The notes under the pieces were generated by a model. It saw only the letters and a list, made by a program, of their open reading frames with translations. It had not been told where the DNA came from and did not search any database. This document shows, piece after piece, positions 12,100-22,592 of a stretch of 64,000 nt of DNA (its first letter is position 1; every line of letters begins with the position of its first letter). Position numbers and translations under genes: made by a program. Origin of the DNA: Helicoverpa zea (lineage: Eukaryota; Arthropoda; Insecta; Lepidoptera; Noctuidae); assembly GCF_022581195.2 (NCBI RefSeq), contig NC_061455.1:2848120-2912119 (forward strand), read 5' to 3'.

Positions 12100-14075
12100 A
12101 ACGGTTAAAATCTTCACTCAGTGTCTGTCTACTTTATGTTTAGAGAAGGCTACAACTACGTGCTACGGCGTAGCCCTAATGGCGGCCGTCAGCTACGCGG
12201 CTACGAGTAGCTACGTTCACTAAAACTTTTATAACGTCTTGGAATGGCTTCAGTATTTCTATAAGTAACACATTATGTGGGATCGTGTTTATGTTTTGAT
12301 AAAAGTATTACGACTGTCAGTTGCATTACGATGTCATATAAATTTTGGAAGTATCTCAATAACGTACTGTGTTTATGGCTTTAAAATGTTGTTACCTTTT
12401 GAGAACTTTAAGGCTAACATAAAACATGAAATGTTCTAAATCTATATTGAATTAATTTTGTGCCAAAGACTTTTTTTTTGTGGGAAAGCCCGGTTATCAG
12501 GAACATCCATCATCAAAATACAGACCGCCTACCTTTTATTTGCGTAATATCTCAAAATCAAACTATTCTGCCTCTCAAACCGAAAATTCACTCAACGATT
12601 CCACAAACAAACAGTTTACAGTACCCACTGAATAAATAAACAGGTTGCATCAAACGGGAACCGAACCGGCTTCTCAAAGGTCGAAGCACATAATACATTT
12701 GTTACACGAATCATATTCCCGACAATATCATTTCGTGAGTCGACGTAGCATGAAATACGCCCTGAGTGACTCGACACAAGACGCCACTAAAAGCGATACG
12801 TATGTGCTGTAGTGGAAGCTATAATATTTATTTGTAAGATGCACTATTGCATGTAAATAATCATTTTTGTCCAGTTTTTGGATTTTAAAATATGAAAAAT
12901 CAAGCGCAATGTGGTAAGAAAGCTATTTCTGGTTGCTCATATTTTGTCCGCATATTAGGTGCTGTGTGATAATTTAAAATGAATAAATAACTTTTCTTCT
13001 ATTCTTTTGAACACTTTCATTGTATACAATAATATTTAATTTAAGAAATTAGCTACCTGCACCTGTGCCCTACCTGGTACATACTTTGTCTATCTTGTAA
13101 AATGTACCATCTGTGTATATTATGGAGTGCTAATAAAGAAAATATGAAATGCTAAAGCTTTTTGCACTTTTTAACCCGCCTTCTCAAAAAGGTGGAGGAT
13201 CATTTCGGAACTTGCCATGTCTTCTTTACATAATTATCGTAAAACAGAAGCTGTCGATAGCTCCCAATATGCTTATCTATATCTACATCACAAGCATGAC
13301 CAACTCGTCCTTTCCGAAACGAACCTTTCTCGTTGTAATATTTCATCCCCTCACCCCCTGCACCCTTCAAAATCATGAAAACTTATTTCCCAGTGATTTG
13401 ATGATATTGCACTTTGACGAACGCCCGGCTAGGGATACACAAAAAAAGAGAAAAAAAGAAACAAGATAGATGACTCCCGTGAATGAATAGAAACCGATTG
13501 GAGGGTCCTTGAGACCTTGCAAGCGTATGTCAAAGAGATTTTTTTTTAATATTTTTTTCACAACCTCTCATTTTGATTGAAGTGTTATTGTCGACAGGTT
13601 CTTTGTTACATACTTTTGTTTGAAAAATATTTTTTAAAAGTGCATCTTTTTTCTATTGGTGTTAGAAAAGGTTATGAATATTTTTTTTTTCATTAATGGA
13701 TGCTGTGAAAATAAATTTCAGTGGAGTGTAATATGGAAATAAGGTTGAAAATAAATTTGATTTTTGACAAGTGTTGCATTTTAATAGGCTTATTTGAACA
13801 CCTTTGAAAGGGTGTATAATATTTCATAAGAAACTTAATTTTTCTATTTAAGATTATGTTTTTGTTAAAGCAACTTTGTGAATGCATTTTAAACTTAATC
13901 AAAGGAAAAAAAATCGTACTTGTTTTGTTCTAAAATAAATAAATCATCGGGTTAGAAGTCTTATAATGTTGCTAAATGGCAACATTTGTTTATAGTATAG
14001 TGTTAACAACTCCCGAATTGAATTAATATTTTATTTACTAAATAGAATACCTTAACTAATAATAAATTAAAACGA
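12100..14075. other. Non-coding DNA, no gene recognised
   Basis: Contains a GC-rich patch at 12150-12220 with repeated CTACG and GGCTACG words, and several poly(T)/poly(A) runs. A 106-codon plus frame at 13149-13469 shows no motif and is probably chance. Confidence 0.4.
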
Positions 14076-14080
14076 CTCAC

Positions 14081-14147
14081 CTGTCAGTTCCACCGGCCAT
14101 TGCCTTGTAGTCTTGTATATCCATGTCGCCCATGTACTGAGAAAAAT
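14081..14147 (-). CDS. Candidate 67-nt internal coding exon (minus strand)
   Basis: On the minus strand a strong acceptor, TTTTTTCTTTCCAG, precedes 67 nt ending CTGACAG, followed by the donor GTGAGT. One frame is open throughout and encodes FSQYMGDMDIQDYKAMAGG and a few further residues. The exon starts with two bases of a split codon and ends with two. That incoming phase fits the exons proposed at 43965-43996 and 42993-43016. Base composition is GC-richer than its surroundings, as expected of coding sequence. I do not recognise the protein. A second AG ten bases inside could be an alternative acceptor. No downstream exon was found in 1-14080. Confidence 0.55.
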
Positions 14148-14493
14148 CTGGAAAGAAAAAAGGAATTTATCATACACTTCTATTGGATTCCTGGAAAATA
14201 GCTTAAACCTACAACTTCTAAGGAATAAAATAAAAGATAGAAATAATGTGCACGCATATTTGTTTTATGTTTACAAGCATAAAATATAAAAATATTATGT
14301 TTTCGTTTTTGAATATTTGATATCTATGAAAAATATTACTAGACAATAAAGCCGCCGACAGAATAGTATCATAAAAAAAAAACTGGAAAATCAAACTCTT
14401 CACTGTCTACCGTCGATACAATGGATTACATTAAAAAAAAAAAAACAGGAATATCTAAAGTATTTCCTGAACAGGCCATTTCACCATTTTTCG

Positions 14494-14702
14494 TCAACAA
14501 AACAAACGCACACCCATCACCATATAAATCAAAGGGAAATCTACGGAGACGGATAGCGAATTATTAATATCGCAAACGATTTTCGACATCAATTGGTGGC
14601 CCTCGTCGAATTTCGTCGCGATTCCGTATTCGAACCACGTGCCCTCCCTTCGGCGGGGAGGGGGGAGGTACAAATCACGCGCACACTGTGGCCGAACCAC
14701 TA
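14494..14702 (-). other. GC-rich block, possible SINE or untranslated exon
   Basis: This 0.2-kb block is far less AT-rich than its surroundings. On the minus strand it includes a TTCGAAT word (like a pol III B box) and a CCGCCGAAGGGAGGG stretch. It is followed at its 3' side by a poly(T) run near 14430-14445. A 68-codon frame crosses it. A tRNA-derived SINE is one reading, but no good A box is seen. It lies 350 bp upstream of the candidate exon at 14081-14147. Confidence 0.3.
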
Positions 14703-15360
14703 AATGAATATTGACATCCCACTAGATAACGGGTTGAATTGATAATCGGGTCGTGATAGACTATTTTGTTGGTGTGAAGTTAATTTTGTGATCTTTTAGA
14801 GGCTTATTTCATATTCGTGTTTGGTTTTTTGTGATAGACAGATTTTTATTTATTTCTTTCTGATTTCTACAAAAGACTGACGGCTGAGGTTGGATACGCC
14901 AAGTCAAAGATCGAGACTTGGGGGTGACTCATGGAAAAGTTTATCAACATCTGAAAAATTAAAGAAGGTTTTGGGTTTGGTTGTCATAGGTTGCCCTGTA
15001 AATGAATAATACAAATCAATGATTTTGATTAAATTACGTAAGTTACGTAAGTTCATAAAACTGCGATAAGTGATTCCGAATTTCTTATTCATGTAATCTT
15101 TGTTAACATACTCATGAGCGAAAACACTTCGTCAGTAGGACTTATTTCCTTGAATAAATATAAATAAGTGGTACCATTCCTATGCTGGTATATTTTACCC
15201 AGTTACGTTATCGCTGGAGATATTTAATATAGCTGGTTTTCGCGAAGATTTGTTAGTCACTTGGGGGAAATACCTCATTTTAGACATTCTTAGGCAATAG
15301 CCATAATAGTCCAAAGTAGTGGGAGTTATTATATTAGGTTCTGCTAATAAATTATGTTTA
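14703..15360. other. Non-coding AT-rich DNA
   Basis: Short frames without motifs. Nothing supportable. Confidence 0.4.
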
Positions 15361-15367
15361 TGTAGAG

Positions 15368-16258
15368 AAGATAAAAAAATAAATAAATAAAATAAAATAA
15401 TGTTTATTGTCAAAAAAGCAACTTTACATTGTGGTAGTTACCGTTGAGCCACAAACTAAGCACAGCTTGTATCTTGTGGCTCTGAGTGCTTTAATATTGC
15501 TTATATTATAAAGTTACATAGGTACCAAATCTTTGGAGATGAAATAGTAAAGGAAATTATGAGCTAAGGATGTTGGAACTTAAATTGAGGTACATAGTAT
15601 AAAGAAAATGATATTAAAACAAGGTGATTTAATCGGGCTTTTATGCTAGTTTTGTGTGTATGTGAGGGCACGTGTGAATGAGTGTATGTGTGAGGTGAGA
15701 GAGTGTGTGGTGTGTAGTGTCAGTGTGAGAGTGATAGTGTTGATGGTGTGGGTGACTTTGTAGGTATGTTGATGGTGTTGGTGGCTTTGTAGGTACTATA
15801 GCAGAGCTTCGGTTTCGATGTAAGACAGTTTTAGTAGGGCTGCAGTTATCTTCTTTTTACACATATTGTGAGTACAGTCTCTAAGGTCACAAATTCTGTT
15901 GACCTTGTTGTACGTGCTAGGATTTGAGTATTGGGTGCAACGTCTGGCTAATTCAGAGTTGGCATTTGGTAAAGGTATTCTAAAGATCCGTTTTCTAGGT
16001 AAGTCCTGGTAGTCGGCGCGTTTTTTGATGACGGCGTGAGTGGCAAGAGTTGCCATGAGTATATATAGCTGTCGAACCCTTAGTACACGGAACTTTTCAT
16101 ATAATGTGTCTGTAGGAAATTTAAACGGTAGTTTTAAGGCTACCTTAATTAGAGCTCTTGTGCTCTTTCCAAAGTTATGAAGGTGCTTTTTCCAGCACTC
16201 CCCCATATGCAGATTAAATAGCCCTTGATGTAGTAATTTGTGTAGCATTATCGTTTAT
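15368..16258 (-). mobile_element. 5'-truncated CR1/jockey-like LINE, 3' portion
   Basis: On the minus strand the order is: a C-terminal reverse-transcriptase frame (16248-15796), a CA-rich 3' UTR with CACACTCTC-type words (about 15790-15650), a further 3' UTR, an AATAAA-like signal near 15400, and an (ATTT)n tail at about 15370-15395. The 5' end is abrupt near 16258, where an in-frame stop lies directly upstream. A GTTTATG word occurs on both sides and might be a TSD, but this is weak. Confidence 0.75.
15796..16248 (-). pseudogene. LINE reverse transcriptase C-terminal fragment (150 codons)
   Basis: The frame carries the post-catalytic tail typical of CR1/jockey-type ORF2 proteins: a KLPFKFPTDTLYEKF block near residue 39, a VRQLYILMATLATH block near 57, an RIPLPNANSELARR block near 91, and a late YNKVN block near 114. 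No YADD or endonuclease motifs are present, so it is a severe 5' truncation. It differs clearly from the fragment at 7577-8407, so it is a different LINE family. It cannot encode an active protein. Confidence 0.75.
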
Positions 16259-16259
16259 G

Positions 16260-17514
16260 CGACAGATAGGTAGGTAATTATATTCGAAGCCTACATAATT
16301 ATAATTTTCTTCAAACCAAAAACATCATCAAAATTTTTTCCCCAACCGTCACCTGGCCAAAAATCCGCAATGCCACCGCAACAAATGCCAAACCGCCACC
16401 ACTCTTCAAAAATTGAAACAGATTGCGCAATCCGTCTTAGATATTTTTCATAATTTCCCAGTAAATAATTTTGTCCATTCCTCAGAGATAATGGAGGGGG
16501 GTGGGAAAGAAACAGGGGGGGGGGTTAATGAATGGCACAGATTTTGCATAATTAAAAAGGGGTGCTCCAGATGATTGCTTATTTCTATGAGTAATGGTCC
16601 CGTTGACAAGCGACCGTTTTGACTCTGTTTCGTTATATTGTGAAGTGTTTAAGAAATTTCTGGCAGGCGCGAAATGCTTTTGATAAATGTCTCGTGGGAT
16701 CACAAGAGTGAAAGTGATGGGTACAGGCAAAAATATAAGAGCGTCTTTTGTTTATGTTTGAGTATTTTTTAAGGTAATGGTATTTTGTAATTTTGTTTCG
16801 ATTGGACTTGGCAATAGTAGAGGGCGAGTTTATACAGGGCGATACTTTATTTCAGTGTGATAAGAACCATTTCCTTACATATACTGTATTCTGTAAAAGA
16901 TTATAATAATTATTTTGGATTTTTACGTAATTACTGTACCCTTCTGTACTGCTGTTCATATTTTTTGTTATTTTTCACTAAAATTGTTTTTATCCATTAA
17001 AATTACAAGTTTGGATAAGCTTAGATAAATCCAGTTACACAGGCTTAAAATCCATAAAAAAACAGGTAAACTCAACGCCAAAAAAGTCCCAATATAATTA
17101 GTTGTTTACAAAACTTTTACAAATAAGGAACGACACAGATTTTTCTTGTTGTTGTTAAAGCCAGCTTAACTTACACTTTATGTAAACAAAGTTAAGCCAA
17201 TAACCAAGTTAGTGGAAAAGTTCCTTCTAAGTAAGTATACAGGTATTTTGTTATTATAAGTTGGTAAGTGGTGCCCTCTGTGTAGAGGAGAACACGTTAA
17301 GTTGTTGGTTCTGCTTGACATATAAACCGTGGCACGTGGATACGTAGGTATTGTTGTTTGGTGTTGAGAAATTGGGTAATAATTTAATGTTTTTTTGGTG
17401 TAAACAAAATTTTATATTTTCTTTCAAGATTTTTATTAAATTAACGAGTATGGATAAAATCTAGTGCTCCAAAATTATGTTTTTCAATATCATACAAGAC
17501 ACAAAAAATTACTT
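16260..17514. other. Non-coding DNA
   Basis: Contains G-runs at 16495-16525 (GGGGGG) and long AT-rich stretches. No coding or structured repeat recognised. Confidence 0.4.
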
Positions 17515-17715
17515 CTAGCTGTTCCCTATGGATTCACCTGTGCCCTGGGGGCACTTCTTTCGGCCCCCGGATAAAAAGTTACCTATGTTCTTCTTCTCAG
17601 GCTTTAGATAATTTGAAAAAAAATCCATTCAAATCGTTTCACAAGTTAATTATGGCTTCAAAGCAGAACTGACATATACCTAGAGTCACCTATTTTCATA
17701 TTTCTAATATTATTA
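17515..17715 (+). repeat. Degenerate lepidopteran interspersed repeat
   Basis: The words TTCCCTATGG, GTTACCTATGTTCTTCTTCT and TTTCTAATATTATTAAAG resemble a very common lepidopteran repeat family (recalled knowledge). A related copy lies near 51876-52061. Ends are not defined. Confidence 0.4.
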
Positions 17716-17924
17716 AAGACTTATCTTCAACATAACATCTAAAAACCAGTGTAAACCAACCAATTCACCAAAAAATCACAAACAAATAAAAATCTAACTC
17801 AAATAGAAAACCACAGACCACCGACCTGCCAATTTTATGACAATCCCCAATTTCTGGCGACAGTTACTTCTAACTCAGTCCTTAGGGAAGGAGGTACTCG
17901 CAACATACTTTCGTAGCTAAATGG

Positions 17925-18233
17925 GCTACAGCCATGGAGAACAAAATGACTAGCGGAGGTGCCATAACGGAAAATCGCCTAAGAAAGTAGCGCGCCAAAA
18001 TGTGGGTGAGCGGGGACTAAGGAACTTTACTGTTTTCGCCCTTACACACCTTCTTTGGACCCGACCGTTTTTTGTAAAACCAAAAATCGTTAACAGACGT
18101 CTCAAAGAACTCAAAAGCGTCGTAACTAATCGCTTTGGTCATGCCTACTGTACGAATTTGACCTAGAAGAAGGCGCCTGACCTACCTGCATTATGTCATC
18201 TCCACTCATCTTTCCTCACTCCGTGGCTACAGA
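17925..18233 (+). mobile_element. hAT-like MITE, copy 1 with 8-bp TSD
   Basis: The element body is 17933-18225. It begins CATGGAGAACAAAATGAC and ends CTTTCCTCACTCCGTG, which read inverted gives CACGGAGTGAGGAAAG. These are imperfect terminal inverted repeats of about 37 bp, about 24 of 37 matching. GCTACAGC (17925-17932) and GCTACAGA (18226-18233) form an 8-bp duplication with one difference, as for hAT elements. Three further copies are at 38192, 44287 and 50219. No transposase is encoded. Confidence 0.85.
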
Positions 18234-18483
18234 CGTTTCTCTCATTCGAGGGACCCATGGGAAATGGCCTACTGAAACTTCTGCCTGAAAAAGTGTTTTA
18301 TTTATAGGGCGAATGTATGCCCTGTTTATGAGAGAAAAGCTTTTAAAAAGGCACATTTTTATTTCGTGAAAGTAATGCAGTTTATTGTTTGAGTTAACTT
18401 TTTAGGATCATGTTTTGGAGGTATCTTTTCATTTTGAATGTGTTAATGTATTCTTCTTTTTATGGAAAAAAAAAATCAAGAAT

Positions 18484-18725
18484 TATACTCCGTTTAAAAT
18501 AACATTAGAAATTTAAGTAAACCTTTTTTACTGTTTGTTCAACCGATTTTGACTTCTATTGCGTTTGTAGTATGATTAATGGCGGCTGCAGTAAATACTT
18601 GGTATTGTAACCACTATTTTGTTTTCAATTCCGTTCTTTTGTCTACGGAATAGAAGTCAAAATCGGTTGAACAAACAGTAAAAAAGGTTTACTTAAATTT
18701 CTAATGTTATTTTAAATGGAGTATA
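18484..18725. mobile_element. TA-flanked MITE with 77-bp inverted repeats
   Basis: The left arm 18484-18560 and right arm 18649-18725 are inverted copies that differ at one of 77 positions. The element starts TATACTCC and ends GGAGTATA, so a TA duplication is likely, as in Tc1/mariner-type elements. The 88-bp centre has no coding capacity. Near-identity of the arms implies recent insertion or arm-arm gene conversion. Confidence 0.9.
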
Positions 18726-19593
18726 GGTGGAACTAATAATCTTAAAAGTGACTTAGATTTTCAAGAATGGAATCTACAATTAATTGATGATAAAAACCAA
18801 ACTTAATTGCTATGGTTGATAGTTACAAAATTCATTAGATGCAGTTGACGGTTGACCTATAGGAAAATACAAGAAAAGCTCTTATTAGAATATTTTGCGA
18901 GTTATTATACCTCACTGAAATATTCGTCCAAACGACTATGAAAATACATTAGATTCATAACAATTTCGATATATTTTTCATACAATAATCCGTTACGGCA
19001 CCCTTACATAAAAATGATATAATCTATCATACCCTGTGAGACCTAGATAATACGACATTGACCCTAATAACATTTCAGGTAATAAAAAGGATTTTTTACC
19101 TCGAGACTCAGAGATTAAGCCTAGGATTTACTTCGAGGCAAAGAACACTTAATTTTATTGAAGATTAAGCTATTATTAATAGATAATAACTATAATATAA
19201 GTACTTTCGATAAAACCTAGATTCTAGCTTATTTGGGTCTGGAAATTTGAAGCACTGATATTTCAGTACATTTTTTACTAATTTAAAGTTTGATTTACAT
19301 ATGAAATTCAATCAATGATCAGCTTTTGAAACAATCATAAATGCTATTAAACATTATAAATAAACAATAATTCATTTGTCACTCACACAAAAGATTCTAA
19401 GCATTTCCAGGCAAATTATTCAAACGTTCCTTTAAATTTCGACTTAATGGCCCCATCAATTTCATCCATAATATACACTGTCGATGAATAATGACGTTCG
19501 CGAAATTTATTTTCTCTTCATTCTGACATGAAGTTATTACTTAAGCGTTCAAGAGAACAGGCTTCTTTAATAAATCTTTTAGTCTATTTGTCT
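18726..19593. other. Non-coding AT-rich DNA
   Basis: No gene, structured repeat or RNA recognised. Confidence 0.4.
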
Positions 19594-19999
19594 TAGTTTC
19601 TTGTTTAAATATAAAATCATCACCTGCCTTTTCCCAACTATATGTTGGAGTCAGCTTCCAGTCTTACCGGATGCTGCTGAGTACCAGAGTTTTACAAGGA
19701 GCGACTGCCTATCTGACCTCCTCAACCCAGTTACTGGGGCAACCTCTAGGTAAGACTGGTTGTCAGACTTAGTGGCTTCTGACTGTCCGTAAAACTGCCC
19801 AAGCTGTTAAATGACAGCCGGGACCTACAGTTTACCGTGCCCTCCGAAACACGGTCATTGGTGTCCAAAATAAAAAAGTTGCATTGGTACTTGCCTGAAC
19901 TGGAATCGAACACTCACTCATACATGAGAGGTTGGTTCTTTACCCACTAGTACACAACGAATTTTAGTTTACTGCTAGTTTCTTGTTTAAATATAAAAT
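19594..19999 (-). mobile_element. Near-full-length SINE with 24-bp TSD
   Basis: A 24-bp perfect duplication starting TAGTTTCTTGTTTAAATA (19594-19617 and 19976-19999) brackets 19618-19975. On the minus strand the element has an eroded tRNA-like head, the shared SINE body and a shortened 3' tail with GCTGACTCCAAC. It is more diverged from the family than the copy at 57861-58249, so it is older, yet its TSD is intact. Confidence 0.9.
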
Positions 20000-20849
20000 A
20001 TTAGCTCCCAATCTATTTAGGTATCGACTGAGCCCGTTAATGGGCAATATTCAGCAGCTATGCAAAATCGTTTACAGTCGAAAACTCATTATCGTTCTGG
20101 TAGTTTTATAGATCTCATTTGTTTGTTTAATCATCTATTGTAGATTTAATTTGTTTACTGAATAAATTGATTATAAACTATGTAACGTTATTTACGAAAA
20201 ACTTTATTTAATTTGGCTGCGTTTGAAGAAATACTGTTAAATATTTGTTTTTTGAATAGATGATTAGATACGATTTGTTTGACTGAGTTAGTAAATTAAA
20301 GTTTAATTTAGTTTTCTTGGATAACATTATCTTGGACAATTTAGTATAAGGGGAAAGGATAAGAAAAAATTAAAATTTTAAAAGCTAGTAAGAGTGTAGG
20401 TTAGTTGTGTTGGAAACTCTTTCACACAATAAAAACTACTAGTTGAATTTTGAAGAAGCTTGACAGTAATGTGGCTCTTTTTCTGAGAATTACATATAAG
20501 CTTTTTTTTCTATATGCGGGAAGTAGTTCCCTCGTGCGGGCTGATGCTAGCGTCTTATAACTTTAGTGTTCTTTATACCAAATGCGATAAGTGCTACTTA
20601 CTTATCAAAGCCACTTATTCGCCAAAAATCATATCTGCCAAAACGGTCAAATAATAAAATGTTACAAAAGCCACTTCTACAAGCTGTTGATTTGCATTCG
20701 TGCCATAGTCAAGGAGGTTAAAATTAAATACGTAAATAATCGATTTGAATTACGGTAGGTGGGAAAAAGCTAATATGCGCTGCTTTTTTTGATGTTGTAA
20801 TTTCATGGTATTTCAGAATTTAGCCCACGGTTAAACACAAATCATAACA

Positions 20850-21005
20850 GAATTCCCCCGCGGCCACAGTGTGTGCGTGATGGCAGCTATGTGTGCGTAG
20901 ACAGAGAAAACTAATGTCTACGTGTGTGCGTGAGTGTCGATGTGTGAGTGTCTTATCTACGACATGACAGCGCGAGCGCGCGAGCGAGCGAGACCGAGTG
21001 ATACG
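20850..21005. other. GC-rich low-complexity block
   Basis: Rich in GTGTGCGTG words and, near 20970-20995, GCGAGCGCGCGAGCGAGCGA. It lies inside the 20683-22592 element and could be its promoter-like region. No function can be shown. Confidence 0.4.
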
Positions 21006-21134
21006 CGATAGCAATCATTTTACCTAAAGTTTCGAAAATCACCTTCATTATTGTCATTAACTTCGTTTTACTTTACTTAGGTACTAATTTTTGAGCATAA
21101 ATTTAACACAGATATCTTATTAACTACAGTAATA

Positions 21135-21470
21135 AGCAATACTAGTGCGCGAAAGAAAGTTCACTAACATGTTCACAGCTGATTGATAAAATGTTCGTTT
21201 TGCTTTATCTTTCAGCATAAAGTTTTCGCAGTGATTTAGTTTTTATTTTTGAATTAAATTGGTTAATAATTAGAAATTTTGCTTCCTTCTTAACGGTCTT
21301 AGGACCTTGGAACACGGAAATCTGATTAATGACGTAATACTAGTGCGCTAAAGGAAAGTTCACTGACCTGTTAACAGCTGATTGATAACATTTTCGGTTT
21401 GCTTTAACATTCAGCGTAAAGATTTCGTAGTAATTTTGTTTTTACTTTTCGATTAAATTGGTGAAAGATG
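21135..21470 (+). repeat. Diverged tandem duplication, 198-bp offset
   Basis: ACTAGTGCGC at 21141 and 21339 begins two similar stretches. They share AAAGTTCACT, CAGCTGATTGATAA, CAGCRTAAAG and TTAAATTGGT words in the same order. About 110-130 bp of each unit aligns by eye with many differences. It is an internal feature of the 20683-22592 element. Confidence 0.75.
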
Positions 21471-21861
21471 TGTTAGTTAAGTGTAGGCACGAGGTGATTC
21501 TTTCGGCTCGTAGGTATTATTGGCGTGGTTAAGAAATCAACTTATTTACACTAATAAAATTGATTAAGCTGACTACGTATTTACAAAATGTACAAATAAA
21601 TAAATTACCTAGTTTAGTTACCCGGAGGTACTGTTCAAAGCTGTCACCTTCACACTCTTGGCACAATCGAGCACGACGAAGTAGGTAGCTGGTTGTCCTT
21701 CAGCTAACATAACACTATCACATTCGTTTTTAATGTGTCGAAAGCACTAAGTTAACGGTCCTAGCACATAAGTCTGTCACATGACCAGCATGACCCTCCG
21801 TGATGAGGGTTCCCGGTCGGTAAACATTTCCCGGAACATAGGTATGTACGGCTCTCATTGC

Positions 21862-22063
21862 ACATCCTTGGCAGTCGTAACGGGTAGTCAGAAGCCAGTA
21901 AGTCTGACACCAGTCTAACCAAGGGGTATCGGGTTGCCCGGGGAACTGGGTTGAGGAGGTCAGATAGGCAGTCGCTTCTTGTAAAGCACTGGTACTCAGC
22001 TGAATCCGGTTAGACTGGAAGCCGACCCCAGCATGATTGGGAAAAGGCTCGGAGGATGGATGG
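21862..22063 (+). mobile_element. 5'-truncated tRNA-SINE fragment
   Basis: Matches the body and tail of the SINE at 57861-58249 on the opposite strand, including GCCGACCCCAGCATGATTGG and the GGAGGATGGATGG tail. It starts at ACATCCTTGGCAGTCG, so the tRNA head is missing. The open frames on both strands here derive from the SINE and are not genes. No clear TSD was found. Confidence 0.85.
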
Positions 22064-22592
22064 CTGTTGGTACACTGTTGTCACTGATGGCATACAGGCG
22101 GACCATCGCCACCAACTCGTGTTCGTGTAGTTTTCCGTCATCTCGCACTTTGTACCTACACGTCGCGGAATTCAAAGCGCACGTACGCAGCAGCGGCGGC
22201 GACATCAAACACACTGCTTGCTTTGCCGTCGGCGCTTGTTTGTTCCGGCTTCAAGGGCACGCGGGGAGCGGCGAGGCGAGTGTGTGGGAGTACTCGCACT
22301 GTGATTGGGTGAATTTGGGTAGGCTGGATGATCTACGATTTTTATTGAACGATCGTTGCGTATGCTTTGTGCATGTATCGTTTGCGTTTGTGTGAGTGCG
22401 CAGCGCGGTAGTAAGGCGAGTAACACACGCGCCGAATTAAAGTACGGCTGGGTTACACTGACGGATATACGTAAATAAGAAAAAAACATGAAAAAATTAC
22501 CTACCCATTTTTTCGTTGATTTGGGTCGAGAATCATTAGCATATTTACGTCCTTGACTATGGCACGGATGCAAATCAACAGCTTGTATACAC

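Larger units (their letters stand above)
20683..22592. mobile_element. Candidate 1.9-kb TIR element (relative of 30641-31046)
   Basis: The left end TACAAGCTGTTGATTTGCAT and the inverted right end ATGCAAATCAACAGCTTGTA are matching terminal repeats, continuing as CGTGCCATAGTCAAGG. The left subterminal region (20700-20800) matches the right end of 30641-31046. The right subterminal region (22351-22580) matches the left end of that element. So both share the same two distinct ends in opposite orientation. A TA flank is seen at the right end only. The interior holds a GC-rich block, a diverged tandem repeat and a SINE piece, but no transposase frame. Confidence 0.6.
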
